This document shows positions 34,568 to 43,608 of a stretch of DNA of 64,000 nucleotides, piece after piece. Positions within the stretch are counted from its first letter, which is position 1. Each line of letters begins with the position of its first letter. The notes beneath the pieces were generated by a model, which saw only the letters and a list, made by a program, of their open reading frames with translations, had not been told where the DNA came from and searched no databases. This DNA is from Campylobacter sp. 2014D-0216. Lineage in GTDB: Bacteria; Campylobacterota; Campylobacteria; Campylobacterales; Campylobacteraceae. The stretch spans positions 930,001 to 994,000 of the forward strand of contig NZ_CP063089.1 of NCBI RefSeq assembly GCF_014931215.1. Reading direction: 5' to 3'. A program made the position numbers and the translations under genes.

Positions 34568-37500
34568 ATGCAAGGAAATTTTTTAAAAATCTTTGGCGTG
34601 CTGCCATTTTTGGCAGTAGCTTTTATCAATGCTTTTGTAGACTTAGGTCACAAAATCATCATACAAAACACTATCTATAAAGTATATGAAGATAGCACTC
34701 AACTTTTTTTAACCGCTATTGTTAATGCCTTAATGCTTCTACCCTTTGTCCTTATGCTTTCACCTTCAGGTTTTTTAGCTGATAAATTCCCTAAAAATAA
34801 AATCATGAAGATGTCTGCATATTTTTCTGTGGTTTTAACCTGCATTATTTGCTTGTGTTATTATCTTGGTGCATTTTGGTTTGCTTTTGCTATGACTTTT
34901 ATTATGGGGGTGCAATCTGCCTTGTATTCTCCTGCTAAATACGGCTTTATTAAAGAATTGGTAGGTAAAGAACTCTTAGCCATGGGAAATGGAGCTGTTA
35001 ATGCTGTTAGTATAGTAGCTATATTAGCAGGCATGGCAGTATTTTCTCTAAGTTTTGAAATGCTCTTTGACTCAAATTTTAACGATAGTTCAGATGTTTT
35101 ACAGCAAATAGCGCCTTTAGGTTTTGTTTTAATAGCCTTTTCACTATTGGAACTTTTTTTGGCACATAAACTCCCTAGTTTAAAAGAAGAAGATAAAAAT
35201 TTAAGTTTTAATAAAAAACAATACTTTCAAGGAAAACTTTTAGCTTCTAATTTAAAAACTATATTTTCCCATAAGGTCATTTGGCTTTGTATTATAGGAA
35301 TTTCACTTTTTTGGGCTATATCACAACTATATCTAGTAAGCTTTCCTGTATATGCAAAAAATGACCTTTTTATCGAAAATACCTTTTATGTACAGTGTTC
35401 TTTAGCTTTTTCTGGCATAGGAGTGATCATAGGATCGCTTATTAGTGGTAAATTTTCGAAAAACTATATCGAATTAGGTCTTATACCTCTTGGTGCTTTG
35501 GGTATTTTTCTTATGAGTCTTTTAATGCCGTTTTTAGAAACCTTATTAAGCTATAGTGCAGTATTTTTTGTATTTGGCTTGTGTGGTGCATTTTTCATCA
35601 TACCTTTAAATTCTCTCATACAATTTCATGCTAAAGAAAATGAACTAGGAAAGGTACTAGCTGGAAACAACTTCATTCAAAATGTCTTTATGCTAGGCTT
35701 TTTAATGTTAGCTACCTTGGGTGCTTATTTAGAATTACAAGCAAGTACTTTGTTTTATTTTATTATGGTTGTAGCACTACTAGGAAGTATTTATGTACTT
35801 GGTAAATTACCTTTTTCTTTGGTGCGTTTGCTAATGAGCCTAGCCTTTTTTCAACGCTATCGCTTACTAGTAGAAGGCTTTGAGAATATCCCTGAAAAAG
35901 GCGGTGCTTTACTTTTAGGAAATCATATCTCATTTATTGATTGGGCTATAGTACAAATGGCCATACCGAGAAAAATTTATTTTGTTATGGAAAGAAGCAT
36001 TTATTCAAAATGGTATATTAAAGTATTTTTAGACAAATTTGGTGTTATACCTGTTTCTAGCACTTCAAGCAAATCAAGCTTAGAATTAATCGCTATGCAT
36101 ATTAAAAATGGTAATCTAGTTTGTCTTTTCCCAGAAGGAGTACTTTCACGCCATGGACAGCTTAATGAATTTAAAGGTGGTTTTGAATTGGTTTGTTCCA
36201 AGCTAGAAGAACGCGATGGAGTGATTTTACCTTTTTACGTCAAAGGGCTTTGGGGAAGTGCTTTTTCAAGAAGCGATGAAGAATTTTCAGCAAGAAATCG
36301 CAAAATAAGCAAAAGAAAAATCGCTATTGCATTTGGAAAAAGTTTGCCAATACATTCTAAAAAAGAAGTAGTAAAAGCAAAAGTTTTTGAACTTTCTTTT
36401 GTTGCTTGGAAATCTCAATGTGAAAGCATGCATACCATTGCTAGAGCTTGGATTGATAGCGCTAAAAGAAATTTAAATCAAATTGCCATTGTTGACCCAC
36501 TCATAGGAGGCATTACTTATAGAAAAATGCTTGCTCTAAGCTTAGTTTTTAGTTCTTTTATCAAAAACCGATCATATGATTTAAATATACAACCTACCCA
36601 AGGAAGCTATGCGCCAAAAGAAGAATGTATAGGAATTTTACTCCCTGCTTCTATGGCTAGCTCACTTTGTAATTTAAGCGTATTACTTGCAAATAAAATC
36701 GTAGTAAACTTAAATTTTACCGCTGGAACAAAAGCGATCAACCAAGCTATACAAAGTTCTCAAATTCAACAAATTTACACTTCTAGAAAATTTATAGAGA
36801 AGCTAGAAAGCAAAGGTGCGAAATTAGAATTTGAAACCCATGTTAGACTTATTTTCATGGAAGATGTAATCGCAAGTTTTAAAACTCAAAAGTTTAAAAT
36901 CTTTTCTATGCTTACTTTAGTAAGTATTTTGCCTACTTGCTTGTTAAAAACATTATTTGCACCTAATAAACAAAATCTTGCCGTAGCTGCTATTTTATTT
37001 AGTAGCGGTAGTGAAGGAATGCCAAAAGGGGTAATGCTAAACAATCGCAACATATTAAGCAATATAGCACAAATTTCAGATGTATTATGTGCGAAGAATG
37101 AAGATGTAGTTTTATCCTCTTTACCACCTTTTCATGCTTTTGGGCTAACCGTAACGACATTTTTGCCTTTATTAGAAGGGATAAAAAGCGTAACTCACGC
37201 AGATCCAACCGATGCTCTAGGCGTTGCTAAGGCTGTAGCAAAAAATAATGTAAGCATTATGTGTGGTACTTCAACTTTCTTGGGTATTTATGCAAGAAAT
37301 AAAAAACTTGATGCGATTATGTTTGAAAGCTTAAGAATCATTGTTTCAGGTGCTGAAAAGCTTAAAAACGAAGTAAGAACCGCTTTTGAAATGAAATTTA
37401 AAAAACCTATTTTCGAAGGCTATGGTGCCACTGAAACCACTCCGGTTGCAAGTGTAAATTTACCAAATAAATTTGACCCTGATTATTGGATTTTACACCG

Positions 37501-38080
37501 TGCAAACAAAGAAGGCAGCGTAGGAATGCCTTTACCAGGAAGTGCAATACGCATAGTAGATCCTTCAAGTTATAAAAGCTTAAATCATGGAGAAGATGGC
37601 TTGATACTCATTGGCGGTCATCAAGTCATGGTGGGCTACTTAAACAACAAAGAAAAAACTGATGAAGTGATCAAAGAAATCGATGGCATACGTTGGTATA
37701 ACACTGGCGATAAAGGGCATGTGGATGAAGATGGCTTTTTATATATCATAGATCGCTATTCTCGTTTTGCAAAAGTTGGTGGTGAAATGGTATCTTTAGG
37801 AGCCTTAGAAGAAGAAATTGCTAAATTTATAAACACCGAAGTGGTAAAATTTTGCGCTGTTGCGCTAGAAGATGATAAAAAAGGTGAGGCGGTGTGTTTA
37901 CTAATTGAGTGTCAAGAACAAGACTTCAAAGGAATTTGCGAAGCGATTAAAAACTCCACCATGCCTGCGATTTTTAAGCCAAGTAAATATTTTAAAGTAG
38001 AACAAATTCCTCTTTTAGGTTCAGGTAAGGTAGATTTAAAAGGTGCTAAAGATTTAGCTAAAAATTTACAAGAAAACTAA
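34568..38080 (+). CDS. Three-domain fusion: MFS transporter, PlsC acyltransferase, acyl-ACP synthetase (LplT-Aas type)
   Basis: This 1170-residue protein joins three modules. Residues ~1-420 form an MFS transporter with about 12 helices, like the lysophospholipid flippase LplT. At ~430-630 is a PlsC domain with NHISFID (the HX4D motif, His at about 453) and FPEGVLSRHGQLNEFKGG. From ~680 is an AMP-forming ligase with SSGSEGMPKGVML (about 810), YGATETTP, YNTGDKGHVDEDGFLYIIDRYSRFAK and a final GSGKVDLKG Lys. Together they would import lysophospholipid and re-acylate it. In enterobacteria the LplT and Aas parts are two genes. The start at 34568 follows GGAG. Confidence 0.9.
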   Translation: MQGNFLKIFGVLPFLAVAFINAFVDLGHKIIIQNTIYKVYEDSTQLFLTAIVNALMLLPFVLMLSPSGFLADKFPKNKIMKMSAYFSVVLTCIICLCYYLGAFWFAFAMTFIMGVQSALYSPAKYGFIKELVGKELLAMGNGAVNAVSIVAILAGMAVFSLSFEMLFDSNFNDSSDVLQQIAPLGFVLIAFSLLELFLAHKLPSLKEEDKNLSFNKKQYFQGKLLASNLKTIFSHKVIWLCIIGISLFWAISQLYLVSFPVYAKNDLFIENTFYVQCSLAFSGIGVIIGSLISGKFSKNYIELGLIPLGALGIFLMSLLMPFLETLLSYSAVFFVFGLCGAFFIIPLNSLIQFHAKENELGKVLAGNNFIQNVFMLGFLMLATLGAYLELQASTLFYFIMVVALLGSIYVLGKLPFSLVRLLMSLAFFQRYRLLVEGFENIPEKGGALLLGNHISFIDWAIVQMAIPRKIYFVMERSIYSKWYIKVFLDKFGVIPVSSTSSKSSLELIAMHIKNGNLVCLFPEGVLSRHGQLNEFKGGFELVCSKLEERDGVILPFYVKGLWGSAFSRSDEEFSARNRKISKRKIAIAFGKSLPIHSKKEVVKAKVFELSFVAWKSQCESMHTIARAWIDSAKRNLNQIAIVDPLIGGITYRKMLALSLVFSSFIKNRSYDLNIQPTQGSYAPKEECIGILLPASMASSLCNLSVLLANKIVVNLNFTAGTKAINQAIQSSQIQQIYTSRKFIEKLESKGAKLEFETHVRLIFMEDVIASFKTQKFKIFSMLTLVSILPTCLLKTLFAPNKQNLAVAAILFSSGSEGMPKGVMLNNRNILSNIAQISDVLCAKNEDVVLSSLPPFHAFGLTVTTFLPLLEGIKSVTHADPTDALGVAKAVAKNNVSIMCGTSTFLGIYARNKKLDAIMFESLRIIVSGAEKLKNEVRTAFEMKFKKPIFEGYGATETTPVASVNLPNKFDPDYWILHRANKEGSVGMPLPGSAIRIVDPSSYKSLNHGEDGLILIGGHQVMVGYLNNKEKTDEVIKEIDGIRWYNTGDKGHVDEDGFLYIIDRYSRFAKVGGEMVSLGALEEEIAKFINTEVVKFCAVALEDDKKGEAVCLLIECQEQDFKGICEAIKNSTMPAIFKPSKYFKVEQIPLLGSGKVDLKGAKDLAKNLQEN

Positions 38081-38110
38081 AAGTCCAAAGTGAATACTTT
38101 GGACTTTTTT
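38080..38110 (+). terminator. Strong terminator between convergent genes
   Basis: AAAGTCCAAAGT and ACTTTGGACTTT form 12-base arms around GAAT, and the right arm runs into six T. It ends the LplT-Aas fusion gene and touches the end of the converging hydrolase gene. Confidence 0.85.
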
Positions 38111-40118
38111 ACAAACTATTTCTTTTAGTTTTATAATTATATTTTTTATCAAAAACAAGCTTACCATTTTCTTTCACTCTTATATCCCCTTTAATGTAAA
38201 AATACTCCAAGTCACTTGTTTGTGTTAAGACCATATCCGCTTCCATCATACAACCTTCACGTCCTATTTGCATGGTTTGAGTAATCGTATATTGCGCGCT
38301 TAAAGGATTTTCGTTTTGGAGTTTTAATTCTCTTTTTAAATTATGTTTTACTAAAACATCAACCTCATCAAACCTATAAACACCCTCTCCAAATACACCA
38401 CCTACACCATCTGTAATGCAAGTCCAAGTATCATTTAAAATATCATAAGAAATACTTCTATCAACCCTGCCTTCTTCTAAAAGTGTTGTTGGTGTTAAAG
38501 GTGCGCTTTGAGCTTGCATATTGATTTTATCACAGTCTTTACCACTAAAACATGGCAAATTAAATTCACACTCACTTAAATCCAAAGTTAAGGTTGAAAT
38601 TTTTGGCATAGGCCAAAACATAGGCCAAAAAGAATTCGCTAATGATAATCTTACTCTAGAACCTTTGGCAAATCTATATCCACAAGCATCAAGCTTGATT
38701 TGTTTTTGAACAAATTCATCTTTTTTTAAAGGCACAAATTGTTCATTATCATCACTCAACGCAAGATTTATAACACCATAACTTACTCTTTTAACATACC
38801 CATCTTCCCTTACTTCGCTAAGTTGAGCAAAAAGCATAGCTTTTTCTTGATCGCTTGTAAGTTTTACTTTTAAGATAGGAAAACCCAAAACATCTAAATC
38901 TTGCTCTAGACATTCACTTTCAAAAACCACAGCCATTCCATCATCTAGCCTTTGATCACAAGGGCTTTCACCTAAAACACCTGCTCCCATCCACTCACCA
39001 GATAAAAGACCATGGTTTAATGGAGTATTGATTTTTACAAAGTCATAAGATTTTTGACAAGATAATTGACGCAAATTTAAATAATATTTTTTATAACTTA
39101 CTTGCTGCTTAAAATCCTCCACGCCAATAAAACGACCTTGGACTTTTTCTATTTTTGAGTAAGGTTTGTAGCTATTTTCAATATAAGCTTGTATCATCGG
39201 TGTTTCAAGCACATCATTAGGCTCATTTTTAAGCCATTTATCCCACCATTTTAGTGCCTCTTGTAAAAAACCTATAGCAGGCAAAGGCGTACCATCATGA
39301 GGATAAACATGAGCCCAAGGACCTATAATAGCTTTTTTAGGCACCTTTAACCCCCTCATTAAACTAAACACTGTGTTCGTATAAGAATCAGCCCAACCAT
39401 CTAGCGCAAACACAGGAACTTGTATATCATCATAGTTTTCTCCCACAGAACCATGTTTCCAGTATTCATCTTTTAAAGTGTGTTCAAGCCATAGCGCAGG
39501 CCATAAAGGCATGTTTTTAAGCCTATTTAACCATTTTTCCCTGCCATTTGGATCAATTTTTGGATCGACAAAACGTGATTGATATGCAAGCATAATATTG
39601 CCCCACCAAAAATTATCATTAAGCAAACATCCGCCTTTATAGTGAATATCTTCATTGTATCTATCATCAGTAAAACCTACTACTATAATAGCTTTTAAAT
39701 TTTTAGGTCTTCTTGCTGCAACTTGCAAAGAATTAAATCCACCCCATGATTTACCCATCATACCAACATTACCATTGCACCATTCTTGCTTTGCTATCCA
39801 TTCAATAACTTCCAAAGCATCATCTTGTTCTTGCTTTAAATACTCATCTTTTAACAAGCCATCAGACTCCCCACTCCCTCTAATGTCAACCCGAACAACC
39901 GCATAGCCATTTCCACTAAAATACCCATGCATAGGTTCATCTCTACCTCTTGTACCATCATTTTTTCTATAAGGAATATATTCTAAAATAGCAGGTACTT
40001 TTTCTTTAACCTGGGGAAGCCAAATTCTAGATGAAAGTTTAGTTCCATCTTTTAACTCAATCCATACATTTTCTATAACTTTAACTTTGTTTTTAAAATC
40101 CAAAACAATCTCTTTCAT
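38109..40118 (-). CDS. CocE/NonD family hydrolase (X-Pro dipeptidyl-peptidase-like)
   Basis: The 669-residue protein has an alpha/beta hydrolase domain with the nucleophile Ser124 in MMGKSWGGFNSLQ. YRKNDGTRGRDEPMHGYFSGNGYAVVRVDIRGSGESDG and VPVFALDGWADSYTN supply the oxyanion and acid segments. A C-terminal jelly-roll domain typical of the S15 family follows. Members cleave X-Pro peptides, cocaine esters or glutaryl-amides; the substrate here is open. It overlaps the MFS transporter gene upstream by ATGA, so transport and hydrolysis of one substrate class is a fair inference. No signal peptide is seen, so it acts in the cytoplasm. Confidence 0.85.
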   Translation of the reverse strand: MKEIVLDFKNKVKVIENVWIELKDGTKLSSRIWLPQVKEKVPAILEYIPYRKNDGTRGRDEPMHGYFSGNGYAVVRVDIRGSGESDGLLKDEYLKQEQDDALEVIEWIAKQEWCNGNVGMMGKSWGGFNSLQVAARRPKNLKAIIVVGFTDDRYNEDIHYKGGCLLNDNFWWGNIMLAYQSRFVDPKIDPNGREKWLNRLKNMPLWPALWLEHTLKDEYWKHGSVGENYDDIQVPVFALDGWADSYTNTVFSLMRGLKVPKKAIIGPWAHVYPHDGTPLPAIGFLQEALKWWDKWLKNEPNDVLETPMIQAYIENSYKPYSKIEKVQGRFIGVEDFKQQVSYKKYYLNLRQLSCQKSYDFVKINTPLNHGLLSGEWMGAGVLGESPCDQRLDDGMAVVFESECLEQDLDVLGFPILKVKLTSDQEKAMLFAQLSEVREDGYVKRVSYGVINLALSDDNEQFVPLKKDEFVQKQIKLDACGYRFAKGSRVRLSLANSFWPMFWPMPKISTLTLDLSECEFNLPCFSGKDCDKINMQAQSAPLTPTTLLEEGRVDRSISYDILNDTWTCITDGVGGVFGEGVYRFDEVDVLVKHNLKRELKLQNENPLSAQYTITQTMQIGREGCMMEADMVLTQTSDLEYFYIKGDIRVKENGKLVFDKKYNYKTKRNSL

Positions 40119-41365
40119 ACTCTCTCCTTTTTGTTGTATTTTTTAATCCAAATCAAGCAAAACATCACACCCAAAAAAGCCATTGCAATCATAATGCTAA
40201 AGTAAATATAAAAACCTTTCACCCCAGGATATCTATCTAACAAATCTCCTGCTAAAAGCGGCGCAAAGACCTCAGGCAAATATCCAAATGTAGAAACAAT
40301 ACCAATGGCCATACCAGCCAAATGAATAGGAATTTTTCCCTCACTCAACAAAGAATAATAGATTCCAAAATTAGAATACATAGCCACATAAATCACAACA
40401 CAGGCAGAGGTTAAAATACTCATTTGCAAAAAACCACTTGTATAAGAACTTAAGATCAAAAATACCACTCCAATACCCATTAAAATAAAGCCTATCATCA
40501 TCACCTTTGCTTTACCATAACCATCTGCTATAAACCCACCTATCACAGACGAAACAGGACGGATATATTGTGCTAAAACTGTTAAAATAGCTGCAAAAAC
40601 AGCAGATGTACCTATAACATTGCTTGCATAAGGGGTAAAATAATAAAAACTCATATTGAAAAAATACGTACAAAAAGTAATGGCTACCACAAGCCATAAG
40701 GCTGAATTTTTAAGAAGAAAGATCAAATCCTGAAGTCGTAATTTTTCACTAGCTTCTTCTATTTTATCTTCTAAAAGAAAAAACAAAACAACAGCACTTA
40801 CAATAGGAGCTAAAGAGTAAAAAATAATAATCACCTCTATTCCTTTATTGGCAAGAGCCTGAGTTTGAAAATACCCAAAAATACTTGTAGCTATAGCCAA
40901 ATGTGCCGCACCAACAACCCCTCTTCCACCTTCAAAAATTCCATAAGCACGGGCTTGTTCTTTGGAACTTGCCAAGCTTCTTACTATTTTCATTAAAGAA
41001 GGCCAAAAAGTCAACAAAGAAGTAATCCCCCATAAACCATAAATAACCAACAAGGCATTTAAAGAAGTAAAATACAAATGCAACAAACCCCCTAATCCTG
41101 TAGCAACTAAAGAAAATATCAATAATTTTTTAGGTGCAAAACGATCCGCTAAATAACCTCCCAAAGCATAAGAAAACAAACCAAGTAAACCATAAGCACT
41201 GCCCAAAAGCCCCATTTCAAAATTGTTAAGATGATAAAGATTCATATAATCATCGTAATAGTATTTTCTAAAATAAGGTAAACCATAAATAATAGATCCG
41301 CAAAAAGACAGCAATAAAAGCGTAAAAAAATTATTTTTTAAACCATGATTTTCACTTTGTCCCAT
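40115..41365 (-). CDS. MFS transporter
   Basis: The 416-residue protein has about 12 transmembrane helices and the MFS loop motif GGYLADRFAPKKLL between TM2 and TM3, with a second copy GGFIADGYGKAKV in the C-terminal half. The start at 41365 is chosen because AAAGGAGG lies 7 bases upstream. It is the first gene of a two-gene operon with the CocE/NonD hydrolase. Substrate unknown; peptide or amide uptake is suggested by the partner. Confidence 0.85.
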   Translation of the reverse strand: MGQSENHGLKNNFFTLLLLSFCGSIIYGLPYFRKYYYDDYMNLYHLNNFEMGLLGSAYGLLGLFSYALGGYLADRFAPKKLLIFSLVATGLGGLLHLYFTSLNALLVIYGLWGITSLLTFWPSLMKIVRSLASSKEQARAYGIFEGGRGVVGAAHLAIATSIFGYFQTQALANKGIEVIIIFYSLAPIVSAVVLFFLLEDKIEEASEKLRLQDLIFLLKNSALWLVVAITFCTYFFNMSFYYFTPYASNVIGTSAVFAAILTVLAQYIRPVSSVIGGFIADGYGKAKVMMIGFILMGIGVVFLILSSYTSGFLQMSILTSACVVIYVAMYSNFGIYYSLLSEGKIPIHLAGMAIGIVSTFGYLPEVFAPLLAGDLLDRYPGVKGFYIYFSIMIAMAFLGVMFCLIWIKKYNKKERV

Positions 41366-41368
41366 CAA

Positions 41369-41616
41369 AAAACCTCCTTTTATATACTATATATAAATTT
41401 CTAGTTTTTTAAATATAAATACTTAAATTTATACAAAAAAAGATAAAACTAGTATTTTTTTACACAATTGTTGTATTTTTTTATAAGATATTATTATTTT
41501 AATAATTTATAATCATAAAAAATAATTTCAAAGATAGGAAATATTTTTAAATTTTTATTTTTTATTATTGTTTTTTTGATACATTTACATATATAAAATA
41601 CTAAAAAAGGGAAAGA
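41369..41616. promoter_or_regulatory. Divergent, extremely AT-rich upstream region
   Basis: About 250 bases with only scattered G and C, separating the MFS transporter (minus) from the flavoprotein (plus). A weak TATAAA box occurs just before the plus-strand gene, which has AAAAGGGAAAG at its ribosome site. A short palindrome ACAATTGT lies near 41465. No gene is seen. Confidence 0.5.
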
Positions 41617-42561
41617 ATGAAAGTTTTTGATATGGTAGTTATCGGAGCTGGACCTGCAGGTATTGCAGCAGGAATAGAAGCCAAAATAAAAAATAAAGAA
41701 GTAATTGTTTTAGAAAAAACTGACTCAATCTGCCAAACTTTGGTTAAATTTTACAAAGAAGGCAAAAGAGTTGACAAGGCTTATAAAGGTTGCGATAGTA
41801 CAAATTACGGACATATAAATTTTGAAGATGGAACAAGAGAAAGTACAATAGAAACTTTCCAAAAAGCGATCGAAGAACATCACCTTGAGGTGAAACTTTC
41901 AAGTGAAGTTGAAAGTGTTAAAAAAGATGGGGAAAATTTCATTGTTAGCACTGCAAATGAAAATTATATCTGCAAAAATGCAGTTATAGCTATAGGTAGA
42001 ATGGGTAAACCAAATAAACCAAGTTATCCATTACCTATCACTTTAACTAAAATCATTAATTTCAATGCAAATTCAGCAAGTCAAAATGAAAAAATATTGG
42101 TTGTTGGTGGTGGAAATTCAGCTGCTGAATACGCTATAGATTTAGCTAAAAATAATGACGTAACGCTTTGCTACAGAAGAGAAACTTTCTCAAGATTAAA
42201 CGATATTAATCTTGAAGATATTCAAAAAGCTTTCGAGCAAGGTAGTGTCAAAGCAAAGCTAGGTATTGATATAAATAGCATAGAAGATGAAAATGGCAAA
42301 GCAAAGGTAAATTTCACTAATGATACATGTGAAACCTACGATCGCATTATTTATGCTATTGGTGGTTCAACTCCGCTTGATTTCTTGCAAAAATGTTCAA
42401 TTGAAGTTGATGAAAAAGGTGTACCTAGTTTTGATGAGAACAAAGAAAGTAATGTAAAAGGATTGTTTGTAGCAGGAGATATTGCTAGTAAAAATGGAGC
42501 TTCTATTGTAGTGGGTTTAAATGATTCATTTAAAATCTGCGATTATCTTTATAAATGCTAA
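41617..42561 (+). CDS. FAD/NAD(P)-dependent oxidoreductase, thioredoxin reductase-like without CxxC
   Basis: The 314-residue protein has two nucleotide folds: VVIGAGPAGIAAGIEAK at about residues 7-23 and ILVVGGGNSAAEYAIDLAK at about 160. GLFVAGDIASKNGASIVVGL is the FAD-binding ending of the thioredoxin reductase fold. The redox CxxC of TrxB is missing, so electrons must pass to another acceptor. The pattern recalls YpdA/CzcO-like or ferredoxin reductase-type enzymes. The substrate cannot be named. Confidence 0.85.
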   Translation: MKVFDMVVIGAGPAGIAAGIEAKIKNKEVIVLEKTDSICQTLVKFYKEGKRVDKAYKGCDSTNYGHINFEDGTRESTIETFQKAIEEHHLEVKLSSEVESVKKDGENFIVSTANENYICKNAVIAIGRMGKPNKPSYPLPITLTKIINFNANSASQNEKILVVGGGNSAAEYAIDLAKNNDVTLCYRRETFSRLNDINLEDIQKAFEQGSVKAKLGIDINSIEDENGKAKVNFTNDTCETYDRIIYAIGGSTPLDFLQKCSIEVDEKGVPSFDENKESNVKGLFVAGDIASKNGASIVVGLNDSFKICDYLYKC

Positions 42562-43247
42562 AACTTTTTCAACTTCCAAAAGGCTATCGCTACAACAATG
42601 ATAGTCTTTTGCTTTTTGATTTTTTATCCCAACACCACCTCAAAGGAAATATCCTAGATATAGGTTGTGGATGTGGTATCTTGGGACTTTTAACTAAACA
42701 AAAATTTCCCAACTCCAAAGTATATATGCTAGACATTCAAGAGCAAAATATCAAACTAACACGCAAAAATGCCAAAGAAAACAATCTCGAAATCCAAAGC
42801 TTTTGCGAAGATTTTTTAAATTACAATAGCGATATTAAATTTGACTTTTTAATCTCCAATCCTCCTTTTTATAAAAAAAACACCCAAAAAAGTGAAGATA
42901 CCCATTTGTGTATATCTAGATATCAAGAATTTATGCCACTTGAAAAAATGTTAGCCAAAATCAATAGCCTCATTCAGCCAAATGGTAGTTTTTTTATGTG
43001 CTATGATGCAAATTTTTTAGATGAAATATGCGCTTATTTAAAGGAGTTTAAACTAAAATTGGTAGCGTTACAATGTGTACACTCCAACCCTCAAACCAAT
43101 GCAAGAATCATCTTAATGCATATCAAAAAAAACAGCAAAAGTCCTTGTGTGATTATGCCTACACTTTTTATGTATAATAACAATACACTTAATCCAAAAA
43201 TACAAGAAATTTACAACACTACAGGAACTATAAGCTATGATATATGA
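42555..43247 (+). CDS. TrmN6-like SAM-dependent methyltransferase
   Basis: The 230-residue protein has motif I ILDIGCGCGILGLLTKQKF at about residues 35-52 and motif IV ISNPPFYKK at about 100, the (N/D)PPF signature of N6-adenine methyltransferases. The start LPKGYRYNNDSLLLFDF is also seen in the tRNA1(Val) m6A37 methyltransferase TrmN6 (YfiC). RNA substrate is inferred, not proven. It overlaps the flavoprotein by 7 bases and begins an operon that runs to mnmH. Confidence 0.85.
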   Translation: MLKLFQLPKGYRYNNDSLLLFDFLSQHHLKGNILDIGCGCGILGLLTKQKFPNSKVYMLDIQEQNIKLTRKNAKENNLEIQSFCEDFLNYNSDIKFDFLISNPPFYKKNTQKSEDTHLCISRYQEFMPLEKMLAKINSLIQPNGSFFMCYDANFLDEICAYLKEFKLKLVALQCVHSNPQTNARIILMHIKKNSKSPCVIMPTLFMYNNNTLNPKIQEIYNTTGTISYDI

Positions 43248-43608
43248 AAAAGGTTTTGATTATTCTTTTGATGAAAATGCTTGTCAAAAATGCGGTGGTA
43301 AATGTTGCATAGGCGATAGTGGGTATATTTATGCTAGCAAGGAAGAGTTAGAAGCAATTGCTAGTTTTTTAAATCTTGATTTTGAAGCTTTTAAAGAACA
43401 ATACCTCATCAAAGTTGGTTTTAAATACAGCCTTAAAGAGGCAAAGTACGAAAATGGCTATCGTTGTATTTTTTTTGATACAATGCATAAAAAATGTTTA
43501 ATTTATCAATGTCGGCCAAAACAATGTCGAACTTTTCCATTTTGGGATTATTTTAAAACACACAAAGAGGAGTTGAAAAAAGAATGCATAGGGGTTTGTT
43601 TTCATTAA
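43237..43608 (+). CDS. YkgJ-type cysteine cluster protein
   Basis: This 123-residue protein has the Zn or Fe-S-binding cysteine pattern of the family: CQKCGGKCCIGDSGYI near residue 16 and CIFFDTMHKKCLIYQCRPKQCRTFPFWD near 80. The family's biochemical role is not known to me. It overlaps its neighbours on both sides by 11 and 25 bases, so it is translationally coupled within the operon. Confidence 0.85.
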   Translation: MIYEKGFDYSFDENACQKCGGKCCIGDSGYIYASKEELEAIASFLNLDFEAFKEQYLIKVGFKYSLKEAKYENGYRCIFFDTMHKKCLIYQCRPKQCRTFPFWDYFKTHKEELKKECIGVCFH

